Shown here: positions 24,808-33,800 of the stretch, piece after piece
How the letters are laid out: each line of letters begins with the position of its first letter
Position numbering within the stretch: the first letter of the stretch is position 1
Assembly: GCF_020709055.1 (NCBI RefSeq)
Contig: NZ_JAJFCK010000007.1
Coordinates: 31,855 to 95,854 of the forward strand
Direction: 5' to 3'
From: Ruminococcus callidus
Lineage (GTDB): Bacteria > Bacillota > Clostridia > Oscillospirales > Ruminococcaceae
DNA length: 64,000 bases
Position numbers and translations under genes: made by a program
The notes under the pieces: generated by a model
The model's database searches: none
What the model saw: only the letters and a program-made list of their open reading frames with translations
What the model was told of the DNA's origin: nothing

Positions 24808-25278
24808 ATGCTGAAAAAAATTCTCTCTCCCGAAACCTGCGCAGCCTGTCGGCTCTGCTGCGGATTTGACTGTACAGACACGTGGGAATTTCCGGTACTG
24901 CCGCAGGAAACTGTGGAAGCCATGCACCGTATGGGTGTTTCGCCGAAGCTGGTTCCGGTGGGAGAGGAGCAGACATTTGCGGCACCGCCGCTGCGGGGCG
25001 AGGAACTGTTCTTCTGTCCCATGCTCTGTGAAACAGGGTGTACCATGGGGGCGGACAAGCCGTTTGACTGCCGGATCTGGCCGTTCCGCATGATGCGGGA
25101 TTTGGAGGGAGCGCTGCGGATCACCGTCGCCTCCTACTGTCCCGGCATGCAGAAGTACACGGATGCACAGCTTCGTAACTTTCTGGCGGACGGACTGGCA
25201 GCGCAGATTTTGGCGTATGCGGAAGCGCATCCCGCCCACGTGAAAGCGTGGGCGCCGGAATACCGTGTGATCTGGTAA
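24808..25278 (+). CDS. Cysteine-cluster (YkgJ-like) protein
   Basis: 156 residues. The N-terminus has clustered cysteines (Cys11, 14, 17, 18, 22: ETCAACRLCCGFDC), and further Cys occur in FFCPMLCETGC and FDCRIWPFR, then YCPG. This arrangement matches the YkgJ/CxxCxxCC family thought to bind zinc or an iron-sulphur cluster. No enzyme activity can be assigned. It starts 6 bp after ilvE and ends at a shared bidirectional terminator. Confidence 0.78.
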   Translation: MLKKILSPETCAACRLCCGFDCTDTWEFPVLPQETVEAMHRMGVSPKLVPVGEEQTFAAPPLRGEELFFCPMLCETGCTMGADKPFDCRIWPFRMMRDLEGALRITVASYCPGMQKYTDAQLRNFLADGLAAQILAYAEAHPAHVKAWAPEYRVIW

Positions 25279-25280
25279 AC

Positions 25281-25318
25281 AAAACCGTACCTTGCGCAAG
25301 TGCAGGGTACGGTTTTTT
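25281..25318. terminator. Bidirectional terminator
   Basis: Stem AAAACCGTACC / GGTACGGTTTT with T-tracts on both sides, between two convergent genes and touching the stop of the minus-strand gene. Confidence 0.85.
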
Positions 25319-25864
25319 CTATTCCGGGAAGTGCTGGTACTGCGGAAACGCCTGCGCATCCAGCGTGCTCTGGAAGATGGCGAGCATGTGATTCCATGTG
25401 GCTGGATTGACAACGCCGGTGACCGGAAGACCGGTGTGCTTCTGGAACGCCTGCACTGCCTGCTGTGTGGCGGTGTCATAGGTGCCGGAGCTGGTGAGAA
25501 CGGGCAGCGAGAAGAGGAATTGTTCCCGGATCGCCTGAAGCAGTCCCTGAATCAGATAGACACCGGAATTTCGGTCGCCCAGCGTGTAGGCGAAAATACC
25601 GTCGGGAAAGATGGAGAAGGATGCGGTGGGCGGTGCAGTGTCTGCGAGATACGCCTGCACAATGGCGTTCCATGTGGCGGTGTTGGTCACGCCGGTGGGA
25701 CGCAGACTGTTTTTCTGCTGAAATTCCCGGACGGCGCTGGCGGTGTTCTCTCCGTAAACGCCGTCCGGTGTTACTGCCGGAAGGTCGTAGAAGTGCGCCA
25801 GTCCGTGTAGATAAGTTTGCAGCTCAAAGATGTGTTCCTGATGCTGCTGTTCCGTGTATGCCAT
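25319..25864 (-). CDS. Protein of two peptidoglycan-binding domains
   Basis: 181 residues from ATG 25864 (AGG 8 bp upstream). Two PG_binding_1 repeats fill the protein. The first is at about 10-80 (LQTYLHGLAHFYDLPAV, DGVYGENTASAVREFQQKNS, ATWNAIV) and the second at about 95-170 (VYLIQGLLQAI, YDTATQQAVQAFQKHTGL, ATWNHML). No signal peptide is visible. It follows the SpoIID-like gene by 16 bp and repeats the domain types seen there, so it is part of the same cell-wall or spore-coat-type operon. Confidence 0.85.
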   Translation of the reverse strand: MAYTEQQHQEHIFELQTYLHGLAHFYDLPAVTPDGVYGENTASAVREFQQKNSLRPTGVTNTATWNAIVQAYLADTAPPTASFSIFPDGIFAYTLGDRNSGVYLIQGLLQAIREQFLFSLPVLTSSGTYDTATQQAVQAFQKHTGLPVTGVVNPATWNHMLAIFQSTLDAQAFPQYQHFPE

Positions 25865-25880
25865 GGCGTGCACCTGCCTT

Positions 25881-27278
25881 TCAGGAGATAATATATCCGG
25901 GGGACTGATAGGGTCGTTTGTCGTAGCCGTATCTCAAATCGGAGTACAGCCCCGTGATGGCGTTCCAGACCACTGAGCCGACTGCGCTGTTTTCCGGCAG
26001 ACCGTACATCTTCTGAAAGGCGATGACGGACGCTTTGGTCATGGGACCGAAATAGCCGGTGGCATTGACAGCGCCGATTTCCGGGTAGGTCTGGTGGATG
26101 TAGGAGAGGTAGGTTTGCAGCAGCCGGACGTATTCGCTGTTCGTTCCCTCCCGCAGCACCACGCCGGGATAGAGCACCACATCGTTGACAGTGGTGTCCA
26201 GCGGTACGGATTCCACAATGCCGGCATAGGCATCGTACATGGCGTGCCATGTCTGTTCGTCAATGACGCCGGTTTGGGGCAGCCCGAACACCTTTTGTAG
26301 GGATTTCACCGAGGTTTCTGTCTGTGCGCCAAAGTAACCGGTGATCTCCACCGGCTGGATGGCAGCGTAGTATGCGCCGATGACGGCGAGGTAATACTGA
26401 GAGGTGCGGACGTTCTGCCCCTGCGCCCCGATGGCAAGCGAGCCGGTGAACTGCTTTTCCACATCGCTCTGCTGGACTCCCTCGGAGTTCAGCTCCGCCA
26501 GATGCTTGACGCTGACGAAAATATAGGCGATCTGATACCACGTTGCCTCGTTGACAATGCCCGTCGGCTCCAGCCCGAAAATTCGCTGGAACTCCATCAC
26601 CGCCTCCTCTGTGGGATAGTCGAAATCGCCGGTGACATCGCCGATTTTTGGAATGGCGGGGTAGTTGCGGGAGATGCGGTTCAGCTGCACCTGAATGGTG
26701 CGGACGGGGTCGCCGCTGTATCCCAGGGCGACATCAAAGCCGGGGTAGGACGGCGTGTAGGTGCGGACGGGGGCGTTGGAAACGATGTCGATGTTCTCCC
26801 CGTAGTAGTACGTCAGGATTTCGTAGGGGGTCATGCCCTGCTGTGCCAGCGACACTGTGCCCCACTGGGAGAGTCCGTCGCAGGTGACGGTGGTGCCGTT
26901 GCAAAAGGCGGAGAAAAGCGGTTCCACATTGCCCTGCCGCCGGATGTAGCTGTTGAACAGTTCATCCACCAGCTGTCCCACATTCTCAAAGACCTCACGG
27001 CCGTAGGTGTATTTTTGGTCGAACTGAGTGGAACTGGTGATGTCAAAGGGGTATCCTCTGGCACGGTACCACTCGGTGTAGATGCGGTTCAGGGCAAAGG
27101 TGGTAATGACGTAGATGTTGGCACGCAGGGAGTTCTCTGGCCATGTGGGGTAGATCTCACTGGAGGCAACGTTTTTGATGTAGTCCGGAAAGGGAACGGT
27201 GACATTGTACGCCGACTCCTCCGGTCTGCCCAGATGCACCGTAATGGTCTCCGGGATGTAGGGTTCGCCAACGGGCAT
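25881..27278 (-). CDS. SpoIID-like protein with three peptidoglycan-binding domains
   Basis: 465 residues from ATG 27278, 8 bp after AGGAGG, which itself overlaps the TAG of the upstream gene. The N-terminal 170 residues (ETITVHLGRPEE, FPDYIKNVASSEIYPTWPE, ALNRIYTEWYRARGY, CNGTTVTCDGLSQWG) match the SpoIID/LytB-type region of a clostridial family recalled as spore-cortex or SpoIID-related. Three PG_binding_1 units follow (about 190-260, 285-350, 375-455), each with an FxxxTxxxVxxFQ pattern. No signal peptide is seen, so targeting is unclear. Confidence 0.85.
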   Translation of the reverse strand: MPVGEPYIPETITVHLGRPEESAYNVTVPFPDYIKNVASSEIYPTWPENSLRANIYVITTFALNRIYTEWYRARGYPFDITSSTQFDQKYTYGREVFENVGQLVDELFNSYIRRQGNVEPLFSAFCNGTTVTCDGLSQWGTVSLAQQGMTPYEILTYYYGENIDIVSNAPVRTYTPSYPGFDVALGYSGDPVRTIQVQLNRISRNYPAIPKIGDVTGDFDYPTEEAVMEFQRIFGLEPTGIVNEATWYQIAYIFVSVKHLAELNSEGVQQSDVEKQFTGSLAIGAQGQNVRTSQYYLAVIGAYYAAIQPVEITGYFGAQTETSVKSLQKVFGLPQTGVIDEQTWHAMYDAYAGIVESVPLDTTVNDVVLYPGVVLREGTNSEYVRLLQTYLSYIHQTYPEIGAVNATGYFGPMTKASVIAFQKMYGLPENSAVGSVVWNAITGLYSDLRYGYDKRPYQSPGYIIS

Positions 27279-27290
27279 AGACTGCACCTC

Positions 27291-27995
27291 CTAGAATCGT
27301 GGTTCGTTGTTCTGAAAGACGGTTGGCTCCGGCGGATTGTCCGGATAGGCGGGGAGGGGGGTCATGGAGAAGATCTGCCTTGAGGTGATGCCGGCAAAGA
27401 CCGGCACATCCTTGCTGACCTGGGGATAATAGCCGGAGAGATAGACGCTGACATCATAGGTGCTGTACGCCTGCTGGGTTTCGTCTTTGTTTAGGGAGAT
27501 GCTCGCCGGCGGGGCAGGCAGGGGAACCTTTCCGGTTTCGCCCCGGCTGTTGGTGACGGAGACGTACTTGACTTGAAGATCTGCCCCCGTGCCGGTGGAA
27601 ACCAGAACGGAAACACCGGGCAGGGACATGGCGTTGCCTGCGCCGCGGGTGATCACCTGAAGCCAGCCGATGTCCTCTGGTGTGCTGTCCGGGGCAGGCG
27701 GTTCCGGAACCAGCTCCGGTTTAGGCGGAGGCGCATCCAGTTCCGGCGGCGGGGCTGCCGGCGGAAGCTGGAACTCCACGACCGGTTCTTCCGGCGCTGC
27801 CGGCTCCGGTGCGGGGGGCGGCTCTGGACTGGGAGCCAATACGGGTTCAGGTTCCGGGGCTGGACTGGGCTCCGGAACTTCCTCTGGCGGTTCCAGGGCG
27901 GGGACGGGCGGCGGTGCAGATGCCTGTGCCGCACGATAGAGGCGCATCATCTCCTCCTGATATTCCTTTGGGGTGCGTGGCGGATGGTTTGGCAT
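27291..27995 (-). CDS. Pro/Glu-rich protein with carboxypeptidase-regulatory-like C-terminus
   Basis: 234 residues. The first 110 residues are dominated by Pro, Glu and Ala (PEEVPEPSPAPEPEPVL), an extended wall-spanning or spacer region. Residues about 120-225 look like a beta-sandwich of the carboxypeptidase-regulatory type: VSVLVSTGTG, KVPLPAPPASIS and YDVSVYLSGYYPQVSKDVPVFAGI. GGAGGTC precedes the ATG. First gene of the three-gene peptidoglycan-binding unit. No catalytic motif. Confidence 0.75.
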   Translation of the reverse strand: MPNHPPRTPKEYQEEMMRLYRAAQASAPPPVPALEPPEEVPEPSPAPEPEPVLAPSPEPPPAPEPAAPEEPVVEFQLPPAAPPPELDAPPPKPELVPEPPAPDSTPEDIGWLQVITRGAGNAMSLPGVSVLVSTGTGADLQVKYVSVTNSRGETGKVPLPAPPASISLNKDETQQAYSTYDVSVYLSGYYPQVSKDVPVFAGITSRQIFSMTPLPAYPDNPPEPTVFQNNEPRF

Positions 27996-28059
27996 AACAA
28001 GACCTCCTTGTGGAATTTGGCGTTGTTTTATTCTATGCGCCGGAATGGGGGCGTATGCA

Positions 28060-28083
28060 AAAAGGAGCCAAACGGCTCCTTTT
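28060..28083 (-). terminator. Terminator of the DUF378 gene
   Basis: Perfect 10-bp stem AAAAGGAGCC / GGCTCCTTTT with a 4-base loop, directly past the stop at 28088. Confidence 0.8.
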
Positions 28084-28087
28084 CAAG

Positions 28088-28306
28088 CTATCGGCGCTGT
28101 GTGGCCGGTTCTGTGAGCGCCTCTCTGCGGAACAGGAAGGTCATGCACCAGACGGCGGAAATGGCAACCAGAATATAGATGGCACGGCTGATGAAAGATG
28201 CAGCGCCGCCAAACAACCATGCAACGAGGTCGAATTCAAAGATGCCGACCAGTCCCCAGTTGACACCGCCGATAATCAAAAGGATCAGTGCGATTTTATC
28301 CCACAT
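28088..28306 (-). CDS. DUF378 small membrane protein
   Basis: 72 residues from ATG 28306 (GAGGTGG upstream). Two transmembrane helices: about 4-22 (IALILLIIGGVNWGLVGI) and about 38-58. GGVNWGLVG and the following DLVAWLFGG are the hallmark of DUF378 (YuzA-like) proteins. Function unknown. Confidence 0.88.
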   Translation of the reverse strand: MWDKIALILLIIGGVNWGLVGIFEFDLVAWLFGGAASFISRAIYILVAISAVWCMTFLFRREALTEPATQRR

Positions 28307-28403
28307 AGGTTCCACCTCTTTTCCGTACTGCGCTGCTCGTGCTGTCCGCCGTTTGCAGCGGTACAGAGGTAGTATGCCGCAGCGGGCGCAAAATATGCGC
28401 TTT

Positions 28404-28450
28404 CAAAAACAACAGCACCCTCCGTCTGCGTCCAGACAAAGGGTGCTGTT
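28404..28450 (-). terminator. Probable terminator of ppdK
   Basis: Stem AACAGCACCC / GGGTGCTGTT with a 20-base loop containing GTCTG/CAGAC pairing; on the minus strand it is followed by GTTTTTG. About 200 bp past the ppdK stop. Nothing else is recognised in 28316-28650. Confidence 0.65.
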
Positions 28451-28650
28451 TTTCTATACCAGTATTCGGGTTCCGGTATTTGGAATTGAAAAAGGGGTTG
28501 CTGCCGGATGCAGCCGACACTTGTCCGTGCCGTGCGCCTCCGGGGTCGTCATGTCTCAAAAAAGGCGGGCTTTTGAGACGGGGCGGATGGTCGGATGATA
28601 TATTTCATCAGCAGCCAGCTGCTGAGAAAAAGGATTCGGAAAGAATCGGA

Positions 28651-31287
28651 TTACTTGTTCTTGATTGCAGCCTGTGCAGCAGCCAGTCTTGCGATCGGCA
28701 CACGGAACGGCGAGCAGGAAACATAGTCCAGACCGATTTCGTGGCAGAACTCAACAGATGTCGGGTCACCGCCGTGCTCACCGCAGATACCGCAGTGCAG
28801 CTTGTCGTTCACCGGCTTGCCCAGTTCGATTGCCATCTTCATCAGCTTGCCAACGCCAGTCTGATCCAGCTTAGCGAACGGATCGCTCTCGAAGATCTTA
28901 GCGTCGTAGTATGCGCCCAGGAACTTGCCTGCGTCGTCACGGGAGAAGCCGTAAGTCATCTGAGTCAGGTCGTTTGTACCGAAGCAGAAGAAGTCAGCTT
29001 CCTTTGCAATTTCGTCAGCAGTCAGAGCAGCTCTCGGGATCTCGATCATGGTACCTACTTCGTAGGTCAGGTCAGAACCAGCAGCAGCGATCTCAGCGTC
29101 AGCGGTTTCTACAACGACCTTCTTTACGAACTTCAGTTCCTTCACGTCGCCAACCAGCGGGATCATGATCTCCGGCTTAACGTTCCAATCCGGGTGATTC
29201 TTCTTTACGTTGATAGCAGCCTTGATGATTGCCTTGGTCTGCATCTCAGCGATTTCCGGATAAGTAACAGCCAGACGGCAGCCACGGTGACCCATCATCG
29301 GGTTGAACTCGTGCAGAGAAGCGATGATTGCCTTGATCTGCTCAACGGTCTTGCCCTGAGCGTCAGCCAGCTTCTTGATGTCCTCTTCTTCAGTCGGAAC
29401 GAATTCGTGGAGCGGCGGATCCAGGAAACGGATGGTAACCGGGCAGCCTTCCAGTGCTTCGTACAGAGCTTCAAAGTCGCCCTGCTGCATCGGTTCGATC
29501 TTTGCCAGAGCAGCCTTTCTCTCTTCTACGGTGTCAGAGCAGATCATTTCACGGAATGCTGCGATTCTGTCAGCCTCGAAGAACATGTGCTCGGTACGGC
29601 ACAGACCGATACCTTCTGCACCCAGCTCACGAGCCTTCTTTGCGTCAGCCGGAGTATCAGCGTTGGTACGAACCTTCAGGGTTCTGTACTTGTCTGCCCA
29701 GCCCATAACACGGCCGAAGGTGCCGGCGATGGAAGCGTCTACAGTCGGGATGACGCCGTCGTAGATGTTACCGGTAGAACCGTCGATGGAGATGTAGTCG
29801 CCTTCGTGGAAGGTCTTGCCAGCCAGCTCGAACTTCTTGTTCTCTTCGTCCATCTTGATGTCGCCGCAGCCGGATACACAGCAGGTACCCATACCACGAG
29901 CAACAACGGCAGCGTGAGAAGTCATACCGCCACGAACCGTCAGGATACCCTGAGATGCCTTCATGCCGGTGATGTCTTCCGGAGAGGTTTCCAGACGAAC
30001 CAGGATTACCTTTTCGCCCTTTGCGTTCCAAGCCTCAGCGTCGTCAGCAGTGAAGACGATCTTACCGCAGGCAGCACCCGGGGAAGCGCCCAGGCCCTTG
30101 CCCATCGGAGTAGCGGCCTTCAGAGCCTTGGCATCGAACTGCGGGTGCAGCAGGGTGTCCAGGTTTCTCGGGTCAATCATCAGAACTGCTTCTTCTTCGG
30201 TCTTGTGGCCTTCGTCTACCAGGTCGCAAGCGATCTGCAGTGCAGCCTGAGCGGTTCTCTTACCGTTACGGCACTGCAGCATGTACAGCTTCTTGTTTTC
30301 AACAGTGAATTCCATATCCTGCATGTCGTGATAGTGGTTCTCCAGAGTATCACAAACCTTGATGAATTCATCGTAAGCTTCCGGGAATTCCTGTGCCATC
30401 TGAGCGATCGGCATCGGAGTACGAACGCCGGCAACAACGTCTTCGCCCTGTGCGTTGATCAGGAACTCGCCCATCAGCTTCTTTTCACCGGTAGCCGGGT
30501 CACGGGTAAATGCAACACCGGTACCAGACTCGTTGTTCAGGTTACCGAATACCATCGGCATTACGTTAACTGCGGTACCCCAGCTGTACGGGATATCGTT
30601 GTCACGGCGATATACGTTTGCACGGGGGTTGTCCCAGCTGCGGAATACGGCTTCGATCGCCAGCTTCAGCTGCTCTACCGGGTCAGACGGGAAGTCTGTG
30701 CCCAGCTGGTTCTTGTACTCAGCCTTGAACTGCTCAGCCAGAGTCTTCAGATCAGCAGCGGTCAGGTCTACGTCGAACTTCACGCCCTTTTCTTCCTTCA
30801 TCTTGTCGATGAGCTGCTCGAAGTACTTCTTGCCGACTTCCATAACAACGTCAGAGAACATCTGGATGAAACGTCTGTAGGAGTCGTATACAAAACGCTC
30901 GAAAGCCGGATCCGGATTGCCCTTGATCATTGCAGCAACAACATCGTCGTTCAGACCGAGGTTCAGGATGGTGTCCATCATACCCGGCATAGAAGCACGT
31001 GCGCCGGAACGAACGGAAACCAGCAGCGGATTGTTCAGATCGCCGAACTTCTTGCCGTTGATCTCTTCCATCTTCTTAACGCCTTCCATGACCTGAGCCA
31101 TGATTTCGTCGTTGATCTTGCGGCCATCCTCATAGTACTGTGTGCAAGCCTCAGTGGTGATGGTGAAGCCCTGCGGTACCGGAAGACCGATGCTGGTCAT
31201 CTCAGCCAGGTTTGCGCCCTTGCCTCCGAGAAGGTTGCGCATGGTCATGTCGCCTTCGCTGAACATATAAACCCATTTGTTTGCCAT
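28651..31287 (-). CDS. ppdK: Pyruvate, phosphate dikinase
   Basis: 878 residues, standard length. It interconverts pyruvate, ATP and phosphate with PEP, AMP and pyrophosphate, serving PPi-dependent glycolysis in anaerobes. N-terminal ATP-grasp domain (LLGGKGANLAEM, GLPVPQGFT, VRSGARASMPGMMDT). Swivelling domain with phospho-His458 in GGMTSHAAVVARGMG. C-terminal TIM barrel with GLCRTEHMF, GHRGCRL and GICGEHGGDP carrying the catalytic Cys. GGAGG precedes the ATG. The codons are strongly biased to one choice per amino acid, fitting high expression. Single-gene transcription unit. Confidence 0.97.
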   Translation of the reverse strand: MANKWVYMFSEGDMTMRNLLGGKGANLAEMTSIGLPVPQGFTITTEACTQYYEDGRKINDEIMAQVMEGVKKMEEINGKKFGDLNNPLLVSVRSGARASMPGMMDTILNLGLNDDVVAAMIKGNPDPAFERFVYDSYRRFIQMFSDVVMEVGKKYFEQLIDKMKEEKGVKFDVDLTAADLKTLAEQFKAEYKNQLGTDFPSDPVEQLKLAIEAVFRSWDNPRANVYRRDNDIPYSWGTAVNVMPMVFGNLNNESGTGVAFTRDPATGEKKLMGEFLINAQGEDVVAGVRTPMPIAQMAQEFPEAYDEFIKVCDTLENHYHDMQDMEFTVENKKLYMLQCRNGKRTAQAALQIACDLVDEGHKTEEEAVLMIDPRNLDTLLHPQFDAKALKAATPMGKGLGASPGAACGKIVFTADDAEAWNAKGEKVILVRLETSPEDITGMKASQGILTVRGGMTSHAAVVARGMGTCCVSGCGDIKMDEENKKFELAGKTFHEGDYISIDGSTGNIYDGVIPTVDASIAGTFGRVMGWADKYRTLKVRTNADTPADAKKARELGAEGIGLCRTEHMFFEADRIAAFREMICSDTVEERKAALAKIEPMQQGDFEALYEALEGCPVTIRFLDPPLHEFVPTEEEDIKKLADAQGKTVEQIKAIIASLHEFNPMMGHRGCRLAVTYPEIAEMQTKAIIKAAINVKKNHPDWNVKPEIMIPLVGDVKELKFVKKVVVETADAEIAAAGSDLTYEVGTMIEIPRAALTADEIAKEADFFCFGTNDLTQMTYGFSRDDAGKFLGAYYDAKIFESDPFAKLDQTGVGKLMKMAIELGKPVNDKLHCGICGEHGGDPTSVEFCHEIGLDYVSCSPFRVPIARLAAAQAAIKNK

Positions 31288-31395
31288 TGGTAACTACCTC
31301 CAATATAAAATTCGATTGTATGCCCCGGCTGCTTTTCTGTCCCGTAGAAAAAGGGCGAATCTGGCAAATTCACCGCTGACAACCGGCGTACTTTT

Positions 31396-31404
31396 ATTAT
31401 AACA
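31396..31404 (-). promoter_or_regulatory. Extended -10 promoter of ppdK
   Basis: TGT-TATAAT on the minus strand (-10 at 31396-31401), about 110 bp before the ATG; no good -35. Confidence 0.55.
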
Positions 31405-31508
31405 TACTTTTCCGGAAAATACTATACATTTTTTAAAAAAATTATCCCACGGTTTTTTTGGCAAGTTATACAAAAATCACAATGCCAGAAAAAAATTTGC
31501 GAAAACAC

Positions 31509-31537
31509 TTGCAAAAGCGTTAAGATTTTGTCATAAT
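31509..31537 (+). promoter_or_regulatory. Promoter of glmU-pth-mfd
   Basis: TTGCAA (31509-31514), 17-bp spacer, CATAAT (31532-31537), 91 bp before glmU. Confidence 0.72.
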
Positions 31538-31628
31538 ATAAAAAGGGATACCCGCGCCGATCACCTGCGGCGCAAAAATCAAGCATTCTGTCGATTCGAG
31601 AGGATCTGCTAATAGGAGGACAAGTATC

Positions 31629-33026
31629 ATGAATCAAGTGGTTATTCTTGCCGGCGGACACGGCAAGCGCATGAAGGCTTCCCTGCCGAAGCCGATGCTG
31701 GAAGTGCTGGACACCCCGATGCTGGGCTGGGTCATCCGTGCCTGTGAAAAGGCCGGACTGAGCCGCATCTGTGTGGTCACGGGCTATAAGGCGCAGTATG
31801 TAGAGCTGTATCTGAACAACCGGTACCGCACAGCGCTCCAGCCGGAGCAGCTGGGAACCGGTCACGCTGTGATGCAGGCGGAGAAGTTTATGCAGGAGTT
31901 CACAGACGGCAATACGCTGGTGCTCTGCGGCGATGCGCCGTTTATGGACAGCGACACCATCTCCGGTGCGCTGCGTCTGCATGAGGAGCAGGAGAACGCC
32001 GTTACCGTCATCACCGCAGAACTGGATCAGCCCAGGGGCTACGGCAGAATTCTGCGTGGCGAAAACGGCATTGCCGCCATCGTTGAGGAAAAGGACGCCA
32101 CCGAGGCACAGCGTCAGGTGCGTGAGGTCAATTCCGGCGCATACTGGTTCCGCACCAAGGCGCTGCTGGAACTGCTGGGCGGACTGTCTCAGTCCAACGC
32201 ACAGGGCGAGTACTATCTGACTGATACCATTGGTCTGGCACTGGAGCGCGGCATGAAGGCAAGCGCATACCGGACGGAGAATCCGGATGTGGTGCTGGGT
32301 GCGAATACCCGCCGTGACCTGCTGCATCTGAACGAGGTGGCACGCCAGCGGATTCTAGACCGGCACATGGACAACGGTGTCAACTTCGTCTGCACGGACG
32401 GCATCATCATCGGCAACGATGTGGAGATCGGCGCAGATACCACCATCCTGCCGGGCACGATTCTGAAGGGCAAGACTAAGATCGGCGCAAAGTGCACCAT
32501 CGGACCCAACTGCCTCATCGAGAACTGCACCATCGGCGAGCGTGTGACCCTGAACTATGTGCAGGCGTATGAGTCGGAGATCGAGGACGCTGTCAAGGCT
32601 GGCCCGTTCGTTCACATCCGCCCCAACACACACCTGAAAAACGGCGTGAAGATCGGCGACTTCGTTGAGGTCAAGAACTCCACCGTGGGCGAACAGACCG
32701 CCATTGCGCATCTCACCTACGTGGGCGACAGCGATGTGGGCAAGAAGGTCAACTTCGGCTGCGGTACAGTCACCGTCAACTACGACGGCATGAAGAAGCA
32801 GCGCTGCGTCATCGGCGACAACTGCTTCATCGGCTGCAACACCAATCTGGTGGCACCGGTCAAGCTGGGCAAGGGCGCTTACACCGCTGCGGGTACGACC
32901 GTTACCAAGGATGTGCCGGATTATGCACTGGCAGTAGAACGTGCCGATCTGAAGGTAAAGGAGGGCTACAGCCTCCGGAAACTGCGGGATAAGCTGTTCC
33001 CGCCGGAGGACGGCGGAAAGCGGTAA
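31629..33026 (+). CDS. glmU: Bifunctional UDP-GlcNAc pyrophosphorylase / GlcN-1-P acetyltransferase
   Basis: 465 residues. It makes UDP-N-acetylglucosamine, the substrate of MurA encoded elsewhere in this window. The N-terminal uridylyltransferase domain starts VVILAGGHGKRM and has EQLGTGHAVMQAE and CGDAPFM. The C-terminal left-handed beta-helix (about 250-445) has IIIGNDVEIGADTTI-type hexapeptides and the acetyltransferase signature GDFVEVKNS followed by NFGCGTVTVNYDG. GGAGGAC precedes the ATG. Leads the glmU-pth-mfd order that is conserved in Firmicutes. Confidence 0.97.
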   Translation: MNQVVILAGGHGKRMKASLPKPMLEVLDTPMLGWVIRACEKAGLSRICVVTGYKAQYVELYLNNRYRTALQPEQLGTGHAVMQAEKFMQEFTDGNTLVLCGDAPFMDSDTISGALRLHEEQENAVTVITAELDQPRGYGRILRGENGIAAIVEEKDATEAQRQVREVNSGAYWFRTKALLELLGGLSQSNAQGEYYLTDTIGLALERGMKASAYRTENPDVVLGANTRRDLLHLNEVARQRILDRHMDNGVNFVCTDGIIIGNDVEIGADTTILPGTILKGKTKIGAKCTIGPNCLIENCTIGERVTLNYVQAYESEIEDAVKAGPFVHIRPNTHLKNGVKIGDFVEVKNSTVGEQTAIAHLTYVGDSDVGKKVNFGCGTVTVNYDGMKKQRCVIGDNCFIGCNTNLVAPVKLGKGAYTAAGTTVTKDVPDYALAVERADLKVKEGYSLRKLRDKLFPPEDGGKR

Positions 33027-33120
33027 GCGTCGCTTACATGCAGGAAACAACGGAACAGAATAGAAAGGATTCATGCGGCATCGGCTTGTTCTGGTGCCGC
33101 ATGAAGCAGGTTATGGAAAT

Positions 33121-33750
33121 ATGGGAATTTTTGATTTATTTCGGCAGATCGAGTCGGGCTCCGGCAGCGGCTTGCAGGGCAAGCTCACATGGCTGGTGGT
33201 CGGGCTGGGCAACATTGGTCTGGAGTACGAGAACACACGGCATAACGCCGGTTTTATGGCAGTGGAACAGCTGGCGCAGACGTGCGGCGGCGACTTCCGG
33301 CAGATGAAGTTCCGCTCGGACTGCGGCGAGGCAATGGTGGGCGGCGTGCGCTGCCTGCTGATGAAGCCCACCACCTACATGAACAACAGCGGCGAGGCAG
33401 TGGCAGCGGCGGCGAATTTCTATAAGATTCCGCCGGAGCACGTGCTGGTGATGTACGATGACATCTCTCTGGCACCGGGAAAGCTGCGCATTCGCCGCAA
33501 GGGCAGCGCCGGCGGACACAACGGTATCAAGAGCATCATCGCACTTCTGGGAACGGAGGAATTCCCCCGCATTCGTGTGGGCGTCGGGGCAAAGCCCACG
33601 CCCCAGTACGATCTGGCGGACTGGGTGCTCTCCAAATTCACCCCGGAGGAACAGACCGCTCTCCAGCCGGCACTGGAACAGGCGGCAGAGGCAGCATCGC
33701 TGATCGTACAGGATAAGATGGATCAGGCGATGAACCGCTTTAGCCACTGA
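33121..33750 (+). CDS. pth: Peptidyl-tRNA hydrolase
   Basis: 209 residues from ATG 33121; an in-frame ATG at 33073 is also possible, but the family in related species starts MGIFD-like. It frees tRNA from stalled peptidyl-tRNA. Signatures: WLVVGLGNIGLEYENTRHNAGF with catalytic His, MKPTTYMNNSGEAV, and VMYDDISLAPGKLRIRRKGSAGGHNG. There is Ile in place of the common Pro in GLGNPG. It lies between glmU and mfd. Confidence 0.95.
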   Translation: MGIFDLFRQIESGSGSGLQGKLTWLVVGLGNIGLEYENTRHNAGFMAVEQLAQTCGGDFRQMKFRSDCGEAMVGGVRCLLMKPTTYMNNSGEAVAAAANFYKIPPEHVLVMYDDISLAPGKLRIRRKGSAGGHNGIKSIIALLGTEEFPRIRVGVGAKPTPQYDLADWVLSKFTPEEQTALQPALEQAAEAASLIVQDKMDQAMNRFSH

Positions 33751-33800
33751 GCCGGCAGAGATTGCAACACCCCATACCCAAAGGAAAAGGAGGAGCCATC

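Noticed and set aside
28339..31293. A 984-codon open frame antisense to ppdK
   Set aside because: Same cause: strong codon bias of ppdK. No ribosome site or recognisable domain.
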